Source: Streptomyces sp. NBC_01244 (lineage in GTDB: Bacteria; Actinomycetota; Actinomycetes; Streptomycetales; Streptomycetaceae). Taken from it: 64,000 nucleotides of DNA. Positions within the stretch are counted from its first letter, which is position 1, and every line of letters starts with the position of its first letter. The notes beneath the pieces are model-generated. The model was not told where the DNA came from. It was given only the letters and a program-made list of their open reading frames with translations, and searched no databases. A program made the position numbers and the translations under genes. Shown here piece by piece: positions 53,525 through 64,000 of this stretch. Location of the stretch: the NCBI RefSeq assembly GCF_035987325.1, contig NZ_CP108488.1, forward strand, positions 2,046,001-2,110,000, given 5' to 3'.

Positions 53525-54373
53525 CTAGGCCGCCACGGCCGCGCGGATCTCCTCCGCGAAGGTATGGGCGGCAGCCCGCAGCGCGGCCGCGTCCGGGCCG
53601 TGCTTCAGGACGCCCCGCGACACGTTCGGGACGACGTTGCGGACGGCCGCGCCGAACACCGCCGGGAGGTCCGCCGCGGTAGCGCCCTGCGCCCCGATGC
53701 CGGGGGCGAGCAGCGGCCCGTTGATGTCCAGGTCGAAGGAGGACAGGTCCCCCAGCGTCGCCCCGACCACGGCTCCGAAGGAGCCCATCGGGGCGGCCCC
53801 CGCGTTCTCCGCCGCGAGGTGCGCCAGCATCGTCGCGCCGATCGAGCGGCCGTCCTCACGTACCGCCCGCTGGACCTCCGCGCCCTCCGGGTTGGAGGTC
53901 AGCGCCAGGACGAACAGACCGGCCCCCGACTCCCGCGCCAGGTCGACGGCCGGCTTCAGCGAACCGTAGCCGAGGTAGGGGGAGACCGTCAGCGCGTCGG
54001 AGAACAGCGGCGAGGAGGGCGAAAGGAAGGTCTCCGCGTACGCGGCCATCGTCGAGCCGATGTCACCCCGCTTCGCGTCCATGAGGACCAGCGTGCCCGC
54101 CGCACGGGCGTCGGCCACGGTCTGCTCCAGTACGGCGATGCCGCGCGATCCGAACCGCTCGAAGAACGCCGCCTGCGGCTTGAAGACCGCGACCGAGTCG
54201 GCCAGCGCCTCGACGACCGTGCGGGAGAACTTCTCCAGGCCCGCGACGTCGTCGTTCAGGCCCCAGGAGGCCAGCAGCGCCGCGTGCGGGTCGATGCCCA
54301 CGCAGAGCGGCCCACGGGCGTCCATCGCCGCGCGCAGGCGCGTACCGAAGGGGATGACGGGGGCAGAGGTCAC
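53525..54373 (-). CDS. pyrF: Orotidine 5'-phosphate decarboxylase
   Basis: The product is 282 aa, the longer actinobacterial (type 2) form. The substrate site is LCVGIDPH, and the catalytic lysine is Lys101 in VLMDAKRGDIGST. LAPGIGAQG binds phosphate. It makes UMP from OMP. GTG 54373 overlaps the pyrD stop (GTGA). It is the last gene of the main pyr operon before the repeats. Confidence 0.95.
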   Translation of the reverse strand: MTSAPVIPFGTRLRAAMDARGPLCVGIDPHAALLASWGLNDDVAGLEKFSRTVVEALADSVAVFKPQAAFFERFGSRGIAVLEQTVADARAAGTLVLMDAKRGDIGSTMAAYAETFLSPSSPLFSDALTVSPYLGYGSLKPAVDLARESGAGLFVLALTSNPEGAEVQRAVREDGRSIGATMLAHLAAENAGAAPMGSFGAVVGATLGDLSSFDLDINGPLLAPGIGAQGATAADLPAVFGAAVRNVVPNVSRGVLKHGPDAAALRAAAHTFAEEIRAAVAA

Positions 54374-55479
54374 AGGGCGGCCTTTCGGGTTTCCGCGCCC
54401 ACCGCTTCGGCGAGCGTCGCGTACGGGCTGGCGGCCAGGCGCGCGGCCAGGCCCTTGTGGATGGCACGGGCGTAGCAGGGGCCCTCGTAGATGAAGGCGC
54501 TGTAGCCCTGGACCAGGCTCGCGCCGGCCAGGATCCGCTGCCAGGCGTCCTCGGCGTTCTCGATGCCGCCGACGCCGACCAGGACCAGCCGGTCGCCGAC
54601 GCGGGCGTACAGCCGGCGCAGAACCTCCAGGGAGCGCTCCTTGACGGGCGCGCCGGACAGGCCGCCGGTCTCCTTGATCAGCGAGGGGTCGGACTTCAGG
54701 CCCAGGCCCTCGCGGGCGATCGTCGTGTTCGTCGCGATGATGCCGTCCAGACCCAGCTCCAGGGCCAGGTCGGCGACCGCGTCCACGTCCTCGTCCGCGA
54801 GGTCCGGCGCGATCTTGACGAGCAGCGGGACCCGCCGGTCGGTCACGACGCGGTCCGCCGCCTCGCGCACGGCGCTCAGCAGGGGCCGCAGCGACTCCGT
54901 GGCCTGGAGGTTGCGCAGGCCCGGGGTGTTCGGGGAGGAGACGTTGACGACGAGGTAGTCCGCGTGCCGGGCGAGGCGCTCGGTGGAGGCGACGTAGTCG
55001 GCGACGGCCTCTTCCTCGGGGACGACCTTGGTCTTGCCGATGTTGACGCCGACGACCGTCTTGAAGACCGGATTGCGGGCGGCCAGGCGGTCCGCGACGG
55101 CCGCCGAGCCCTCGTTGTTGAAGCCCATGCGGTTGATCAGCGCGCGGTCCGGGACCAGCCGGAACAGCCGCTTCTTCGGGTTGCCGGGCTGGGGTTCGGC
55201 GGTGACGGTGCCGATCTCGATGTGGTCGAAGCCGAGCATCGACATGCCGTCGATGGCGACGGCGTTCTTGTCGAAGCCGGCCGCGAGACCGAAGGGGCCG
55301 TGCATCCGCAGTCCGAGGGCCTCGGTGCGCAGTTCCGCGTAGCGGGGTGCGAGGGCCGCGGCGACGAAGGTGCGCAGCACGGGCGTGCGGGCCGCGAGGC
55401 GGATCCAGCGGAAGGCCGTGTAGTGGGCCTGCTCCGGGTCCATCCGCTTGAAGACGAGGTTGAAGAACAGTTTGTACAT
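54370..55479 (-). CDS. pyrD: Dihydroorotate dehydrogenase, class 2 (quinone)
   Basis: The product is 369 aa. The N-terminal helices ([17 protein letters not shown]) form the membrane/quinone tunnel typical of class 2. The active site has Ser in [16 protein letters not shown], not Cys. [16 protein letters not shown] and [10 protein letters not shown] bind FMN. It feeds electrons to menaquinone at the inner membrane. ATG 55479 follows AAAGGG. It lies between carB and pyrF; a hairpin precedes it. Confidence 0.95.
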   Translation of the reverse strand: MYKLFFNLVFKRMDPEQAHYTAFRWIRLAARTPVLRTFVAAALAPRYAELRTEALGLRMHGPFGLAAGFDKNAVAIDGMSMLGFDHIEIGTVTAEPQPGNPKKRLFRLVPDRALINRMGFNNEGSAAVADRLAARNPVFKTVVGVNIGKTKVVPEEEAVADYVASTERLARHADYLVVNVSSPNTPGLRNLQATESLRPLLSAVREAADRVVTDRRVPLLVKIAPDLADEDVDAVADLALELGLDGIIATNTTIAREGLGLKSDPSLIKETGGLSGAPVKERSLEVLRRLYARVGDRLVLVGVGGIENAEDAWQRILAGASLVQGYSAFIYEGPCYARAIHKGLAARLAASPYATLAEAVGAETRKAAL

Positions 55480-55506
55480 CGTCCGAAATATCCCTTTGGT
55501 CCTCAT

Positions 55507-55548
55507 GAAAGGGGGGACACCGGTCGCTGTCGCCGGTGCCCCCCTTTC
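55507..55548 (-). terminator. Hairpin between carB and pyrD
   Basis: GAAAGGGGGG and CACCGG at 55507-55523 pair with CCGGTG, CCCCCC and TTTC at 55533-55548, with one bulged A and a 9-base loop: 16 base pairs. It lies 11 bp after the carB stop and just before the pyrD ribosome site. It could stop part of the transcription, or protect the upstream mRNA end. Confidence 0.6.
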
Positions 55549-55558
55549 GTACGGGCTA

Positions 55559-58859
<3,301 letters not shown>

Positions 58860-58867
<8 letters not shown>

Positions 58868-60023
58868 GATCGGCCTCCATCTGGGCGGTGTTCATCAAAG
58901 ACGTGAAGCGGTCGAAGAGGTACGCGGCGTCGTGCGGGCCGGCGGCGGCTTCGGGGTGGTACTGGACGGAGAAGGCCGGCTGGTCGAGCAGCTGGAGGCC
59001 TTCCACGACGTTGTCGTTCAGGCAGACGTGGGAGACCTCGGCGCGGCCGTAGGCGGTCTCGGACACCTTGTCGAGGGGCGCGTCCACGGCGAAGCCGTGG
59101 TTGTGCGCGGTGATCTCGACCTTGCCGGTGGTGCGGTCCTGGACCGGCTGGTTGATGCCGCGGTGGCCGTACTTCAGCTTGTAGGTGCCGAAGCCGAGCG
59201 CGCGGCCCAGGATCTGGTTGCCGAAGCAGATGCCGAAGAGCGGGGTCTTGCGGGCGAGGACGCCCTGCATGACGGAGACCGCGTGGTCGGCGGTGGCCGG
59301 GTCGCCCGGGCCGTTGGAGAAGAACACGCCGTCGGGGTTGACCGCGTACACGTCCTCGACGGTGGCGGTGGCGGGGAGCACGTGCACCTCGATGCCGCGC
59401 TCGGCCATCCGGTGCGGGGTCATGCCCTTGATGCCGAGGTCCACGGCGGCGACGGTGAACTTCTTCTCACCGATCGCGGGGACGACGTACGTCTCCTTGG
59501 TGGCGACCTCGGCGGAGAGGTCGGCGCCCTTCATCTGCGGGGCGGCCTGGACCTTGGCCAGCAGCGCCTCGTCGCGCACGCCCTCCCAGGCCTCGCCCGA
59601 GAAGATGCCGACGCGCATGGCGCCGCGCTCGCGCAGGTGGCGGGTCAGGGCGCGGGTGTCGATGCCGGAGATCCCGACGACGCCCTGGTTGACGAGCTCC
59701 TCGTCCAGCGAGCGCACCGAGCGCCAGTTGGAGGGGACGCGGGCGGGGTCGCGTACGACGTACCCGGCGACCCAGATGCGGGAGGACTCGGGGTCCTCGT
59801 CGTTGACTCCGGTGTTACCCACGTGCGGGGCGGTCATCACGACGACCTGCCGGTGGTACGACGGGTCGGTGAGGGTTTCCTGGTAGCCGGTCATGCCGGT
59901 GGAGAACACGGCCTCGCCGAAGGTCTCCCCCACAGCGCCGTAGGCGCGGCCGCGGAAGATCCGACCGTCCTCCAGGACGAGTACGGCGGGAGCTTTGGCT
60001 GCTCCCCTGGTGGAGGTCGTCAT
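58860..60023 (-). CDS. carA: Carbamoyl phosphate synthase, small (glutaminase) subunit
   Basis: The product is 387 aa. The N-terminal CPSase small-chain domain is followed by a class I glutamine amidotransferase with nucleophile Cys in [12 protein letters not shown] and His/Glu in [12 protein letters not shown]. It supplies ammonia to CarB through a tunnel. ATG 60023 overlaps the stop of the membrane protein gene (ATGA). Confidence 0.97.
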
Positions 60024-60604
60024 CGTTCGGCGCCTTCCGTCGTGGTGATTGAGTGGTTCATGTCGTTGATCGCTTCGACCCATGCGGCGTGTTCCGCCGC
60101 GCGGTCGGAGCGGAATCCGGAGTCGATCAGCCTGTCGCCGTGCGCCCATGTGACGACGAGGAGACCGCCCTCGGTGAGTACCTTGCCCGCGATTCCCTTG
60201 TCGAGGCGGGCGCCGCGCAGTTGCGCGGCCGGTACGAAGAAGTCGGTGGCACCCGGACGGACCACGTCGAGGCCCGCGTCGGTGAGCGTGAGCTCGACCC
60301 GGCTGCGGACGCCCAGTCCGTGGGCGACGATCCGGTCGAGCCATTGCCCGGCGGTGGTGGACCCGTGGTACCGGCCGGTCAGGGCCAGCCGGTGTTCGGG
60401 GAGACCGCCCGGGGCGGCGGGCAGCTCGGGCAGATCGCTCTGCAGGGTGCCGCGCCATTTCCAGCCCTGCCGCATCAGCCAGTACACGAACGCGATGAAG
60501 ACGAGCAGACCGATCACCCACGCGATGCGGGCGCCCCAGTCCGTCACCTCCGCCGACTGTCGCTCGGCGGCCTCGGCGGCCAGTTGGATTACTGCAGGTG
60601 TCAC
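60020..60604 (-). CDS. Membrane-anchored protein of the pyr operon, unknown function
   Basis: The product is 194 aa with one transmembrane helix ([20 protein letters not shown], residues 25-44). The C-terminal cytoplasmic part (about 65-190) looks like a PH-type beta sandwich ([40 protein letters not shown]). GTG 60604 overlaps the pyrC stop (GTGA) and its stop overlaps the carA start. An equivalent gene lies at this place in the S. coelicolor pyr operon, as I recall. Its conserved position suggests a link to carbamoyl phosphate or pyrimidine enzymes; this is inference. Confidence 0.82.
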   Translation of the reverse strand: MTPAVIQLAAEAAERQSAEVTDWGARIAWVIGLLVFIAFVYWLMRQGWKWRGTLQSDLPELPAAPGGLPEHRLALTGRYHGSTTAGQWLDRIVAHGLGVRSRVELTLTDAGLDVVRPGATDFFVPAAQLRGARLDKGIAGKVLTEGGLLVVTWAHGDRLIDSGFRSDRAAEHAAWVEAINDMNHSITTTEGAER

Positions 60605-61887
60605 GCCAGCGTCCCGTCCACGACCGTTGCCCGGCCCCGCAGGAAGGTGTGAGTGACGCGACCCGGCAGCTCACGGCCCTCGTAAGGCGTGTTGCGGCTG
60701 CGGGAGGCGAAGTGTGCGGGGTCCACGACACCACGGTACGAGGTATCGACCAAGGTCAGGTTCGCGGGTTCACCTGCCGAGACGGGGCGTCCGTGGTTCG
60801 GAAGGCTGCCGATGCGCGCCGGGGCGAAGGACATCCGCTCGGCGACGCCCGCCCAGTCGAGCAGTCCGGTCTCCACCATCGTCTGCTGGACGACGGAGAG
60901 CGCGGTCTCCAGGCCCACCATGCCCATGGCGGCGGCGGCCCACTCGCAGTCCTTGTCCTCGTGCGGGTGCGGGGCGTGGTCGGTGGCGACGATGTCGATC
61001 GTGCCGTCGGCCAGCGCCTCGCGCAGGGCCAGGACGTCGGCCGCGGTGCGCAGCGGCGGGTTGACCTTGTAGACCGGGTTGTACGAGCGCACGAGCTCGT
61101 CGGTGAGGAGCAGGTGGTGCGGGGTGACCTCGGCGGTGACGTCGATGCCGCGGGACTTGGCCCAGCGGATGATCTCGACGGAGCCGGCGGTGGAGAGGTG
61201 GCAGATGTGGACGCGGGAGCCGACGTGCTCGGCGAGCAGGACGTCGCGGGCGATGACCGATTCCTCGGCGACGGCCGGCCAGCCGCCGAGGCCGAGCTCG
61301 GCGGAGACGATGCCCTCGTTCATCTGGGCGCCCTCGGTGAGGCGGGGCTCCTGGGCGTGCTGGGCGACGACGCCGCCGAAGGCCTTCACGTACTCCAGGG
61401 CGCGGCGCATGATCACGGCGTCGTCCACGCACTTGCCGTCGTCGGAGAAGACGGTGACGCGGGCGGCGGACTCGTGCATGGCGCCCAGCTCGGAGAGCTG
61501 CTTGCCCTCCAGGCCGACGGTGACGGCTCCGATGGGCTGTACGTCGCAGTAGCCGGATTCCTTGCCCAGGCGCCACACCTGCTCGACGACGCCGGCGGTG
61601 TCGGCGACGGGGAAGGTGTTGGCCATGGCGAAGACGGCGGTGTAGCCGCCGGAGGCGGCGGCGCGGGTGCCGGTGAGGACGGTCTCGGAGTCCTCGCGGC
61701 CGGGCTCGCGCAGGTGGGTGTGGAGGTCGACGAGGCCGGGGAGGAGGACCTGGCCTTCGGCTTCGATGACGGTCGCGTCGCCGGCGTCGAGGCCGGTGCC
61801 GACGGCGGCGATGGTCTCGCCGTCGATCAGGACGTCCTGGACGTCGCCACCGAGTACCTTCGCGCCACGGATAAGGATCTTGCTCAT
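60601..61887 (-). CDS. pyrC: Dihydroorotase
   Basis: The product is 428 aa, type I dihydroorotase. The metal-binding motif is [11 protein letters not shown] (His56, His58); later metal ligands lie in [18 protein letters not shown] and [12 protein letters not shown]. It cyclises carbamoyl aspartate. The start is ATG 61887, 2 bp after the pyrB stop. Confidence 0.97.
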   Translation of the reverse strand: MSKILIRGAKVLGGDVQDVLIDGETIAAVGTGLDAGDATVIEAEGQVLLPGLVDLHTHLREPGREDSETVLTGTRAAASGGYTAVFAMANTFPVADTAGVVEQVWRLGKESGYCDVQPIGAVTVGLEGKQLSELGAMHESAARVTVFSDDGKCVDDAVIMRRALEYVKAFGGVVAQHAQEPRLTEGAQMNEGIVSAELGLGGWPAVAEESVIARDVLLAEHVGSRVHICHLSTAGSVEIIRWAKSRGIDVTAEVTPHHLLLTDELVRSYNPVYKVNPPLRTAADVLALREALADGTIDIVATDHAPHPHEDKDCEWAAAAMGMVGLETALSVVQQTMVETGLLDWAGVAERMSFAPARIGSLPNHGRPVSAGEPANLTLVDTSYRGVVDPAHFASRSRNTPYEGRELPGRVTHTFLRGRATVVDGTLA

Positions 61888-61889
61888 CT

Positions 61890-62879
61890 TTACTTGCTCT
61901 CCTCGGTGCGGGGCGTGCTGGTGGTGGTGACGGCGGGCTCGGAGCCTCCGAGCAGCAGGTACAGGACGGCCATGCGGATCGAGACGCCGTTGGTTACCTG
62001 CTCGATGACCGTGCAGCGGTCGGAGTCGGCGACCTCGGCGGTGATCTCCATGCCGCGGACCATCGGGCCGGGGTGCATCACGATGGCGTGCTCGGGCATC
62101 CGCGCCATGCGGGCGCCGTCCAGGCCGTAGCGGCGGGAGTACTCGCGCTCGGTCGGGAAGAAGGCGGCGTTCATCCGCTCGCGCTGCACGCGCAGCATCA
62201 TCACGGCGTCGGACTTCGGCAGCACCGCGTCCAGGCTGTACGAGATCTCGCAGGGCCAGGCCTCGACGCCGACGGGCACCAGGGTGGGCGGGGCCACCAG
62301 GGTGACCTGGGCGCCGAGGGTGTGCAGCAGGTGGACGTTGGAGCGGGCGACCCGGCTGTGCAGGACGTCGCCGACGATGGTGATCCGGCGTCCGTTCAGG
62401 TCCTTACCGAGCCCCGCGTCCTTGCCGACCAGGCGGCGGCGCATGGTGAAGGCGTCGAGCAGGGCCTGGGTGGGGTGCTCGTGGGTGCCGTCGCCGGCGT
62501 TGATCACCGGGGCGTCGATCCAGCCGGAGGTGGCGAGGCGGTAGGGGGCGCCGGAGGCGTGGTGGCGGATGACGACCGCGTCGACGCCCATGGCCTCCAG
62601 GGTCTGGGCGGTGTCCTTGAGGGACTCGCCCTTGGAGACGCTGGAGCCCTTGGCCGCGAAGTTGATGACATCGGCGGAAAGGCGCTTCTCGGCGGCCTCG
62701 AAGGAGATCCGGGTCCGGGTCGAGTCCTCGAAGAAGAGGTTGCAGATCGTACGGCCGCGCAGGGTGGGCAGCTTCTTGATCGGCCGGTCCGCGACGCGGG
62801 CCATCTCCTCGGCGGTGTCGAGGATCAGGACGGCATCGTCGCGCGTGAGATCGGCGGCCGAGATGAGGTGGCGCTTCAT
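61890..62879 (-). CDS. pyrB: Aspartate carbamoyltransferase
   Basis: The product is 329 aa. Carbamoyl-phosphate-binding STRTR lies in FFEDSTRTR (residues 49-57); [13 protein letters not shown] and the aspartate-site MLRVQRER segment follow. No pyrI regulatory chain gene is nearby. It catalyses the first committed step of pyrimidine synthesis. A 153-bp gap with 17-bp direct repeats separates it from pyrR. Confidence 0.97.
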   Translation of the reverse strand: MKRHLISAADLTRDDAVLILDTAEEMARVADRPIKKLPTLRGRTICNLFFEDSTRTRISFEAAEKRLSADVINFAAKGSSVSKGESLKDTAQTLEAMGVDAVVIRHHASGAPYRLATSGWIDAPVINAGDGTHEHPTQALLDAFTMRRRLVGKDAGLGKDLNGRRITIVGDVLHSRVARSNVHLLHTLGAQVTLVAPPTLVPVGVEAWPCEISYSLDAVLPKSDAVMMLRVQRERMNAAFFPTEREYSRRYGLDGARMARMPEHAIVMHPGPMVRGMEITAEVADSDRCTVIEQVTNGVSIRMAVLYLLLGGSEPAVTTTSTPRTEESK

Positions 62880-62905
62880 CCGGGTGCTCCGTAGGTCGGT
62901 GAATT

Positions 62906-62958
62906 CAAAGCCGTGGTGAGGTCAAAGCCGTGGGTGAGGCCAAAGCCCTGGGGAGGGC
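62906..62958. repeat. Three 17-18-bp direct repeats between pyrR and pyrB
   Basis: CAAAGCCGTGGTGAGGT, CAAAGCCGTGGGTGAGGC and CAAAGCCCTGGGGAGGG follow one another just upstream of the pyrB start. No terminator or attenuator hairpin is seen here. They may be slippage products; each contains GAGG and could compete as a ribosome-binding stretch. Confidence 0.6.
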
Positions 62959-63032
62959 AGACGGGCTGGCTGGGGGTGCGGGCAGGGCAGGCTCCGGCGC
63001 GGACCCCGAGGGGGCCCGGCCGTCGCCAGGGG

Positions 63033-63665
<633 letters not shown>

Positions 63666-63772
63666 TTAAAGGACGTCGGATGTACGCGTTCCACGGTACC
63701 AGGGGGATTCCCGCGACCTGGCATCGGGGCAGACCAGGACCCCTCTTACGTGGGCGTCGGAGACCATTCGGC

Positions 63773-63815
63773 TTGACGCATCCAAGTAACGCTGCGTAAC
63801 CTCACAGTGAGTTAC
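63773..63815 (+). promoter_or_regulatory. bldD promoter with BldD-box-like palindrome
   Basis: TTGACG (63773-63778), an 18-bp spacer and TAACCT (63797-63802) form a sigma-70 type promoter. GTAACCTCAC-AGTGAGTTAC (63796-63815) is an almost perfect palindrome over the -10 and contains the TCAC/GTGA halves of BldD sites. BldD is known to repress its own gene in S. coelicolor. Confidence 0.6.
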
Positions 63816-63869
63816 CAGCCGCGCGGCGGAGCCGCACGTGGTCATGTCGTCACAGCGTCCGGGAGCGTT

Positions 63870-64000
63870 ATGTCCAGCGAATACGCCAAACAGCTCGGGG
63901 CCAAGCTCCGCGCCATCCGCACCCAGCAGGGCCTTTCCCTCCACGGTGTCGAGGAGAAGTCCCAGGGCCGGTGGAAGGCCGTGGTGGTCGGTTCTTACGA
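63870..64000 (+). CDS. bldD: BldD developmental regulator, N-terminal part (3' end outside the window)
   Basis: The first 43 codons read SSEYAKQLGAKLRAIRTQQ, then GLSLHGVEEKSQGRWKAVVV, matching the helix-turn-helix of Streptomyces BldD. BldD with cyclic di-GMP represses sporulation genes during vegetative growth. The start follows GGGAG. The C-terminal c-di-GMP-binding domain lies beyond base 64000. Divergent from pyrR, as in S. coelicolor. Confidence 0.96.
   Translation, partial: MSSEYAKQLGAKLRAIRTQQGLSLHGVEEKSQGRWKAVVVGSY

Overview
The window is a stretch of a Streptomyces (or very close actinomycete) chromosome. GC content is very high, third codon positions are almost all G or C, GTG starts are common, and stop/start overlaps (ATGA, GTGA, TGATG) are frequent. 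The right third carries a recognisable Streptomyces core block: rsmB, fmt, priA, metK, coaBC, rpoZ, gmk, sIHF, the pyrimidine operon and the first codons of bldD.

Layout. 1-6.0 kb holds the C-terminal end of a LuxR-type regulator running into a convergent ECF sigma gene, a two-domain VOC protein, and a coupled trio: an IS701-like transposase homologue that has lost its catalytic aspartates, xdhC and guaB1. 6.1-30.7 kb is 25 genes all on the minus strand, nearly all spaced under 50 bp or overlapping. It contains a molybdenum hydroxylase (three subunits), an aldehyde dehydrogenase, a GMC oxidoreductase, a ThDP enzyme, an AGE-type epimerase, GlgX, three DJ-1/PfpI proteins, four SnoaL-like proteins, an MFS exporter, a cyclic-nucleotide-domain histidine kinase, and a partner-switch module (two STAS proteins, RsbW-like kinase, SpoIIE phosphatase, MinD-like ATPase). 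31.0-34.5 kb runs divergently: a UBP zinc finger protein coupled to a receiver/thioredoxin-fold/thioredoxin-reductase fusion, a hypothetical protein, an ABM monooxygenase and a truncated haemoglobin.

34.5-41.1 kb is accessory: a lipoprotein RNase with its barstar, a small hypothetical, a SorC-type regulator, rpe, a VOC gene framed by near-perfect 328-bp inverted repeats, and a WYL regulator divergent from a RidA-like gene. 41.1-64.0 kb is core: RNA and translation genes (rsmB, fmt), priA, metK, coaBC, rpoZ, gmk, sIHF, then pyrimidine biosynthesis (pyrR, pyrB, pyrC, a membrane protein, carA, carB, pyrD class 2, pyrF). A second, class 1B dihydroorotate dehydrogenase pair (pyrK plus catalytic subunit) sits between sIHF and pyrF and is bounded by dispersed GC-rich hairpin repeats.

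How they work together. The 6-31 kb block looks like a large stress and carbon-metabolism unit: oxidative and carbonyl chemistry, glycogen debranching, and its own signalling at both edges. Its only histidine kinase (7.2 kb) and the only intact receiver domain (31.2 kb, fused to a thioredoxin reductase) are candidate partners. The pyr operon shows a PyrR-type RNA hairpin directly in front of the pyrR ribosome binding site. No tRNA, rRNA, CRISPR array or intact insertion sequence was seen.
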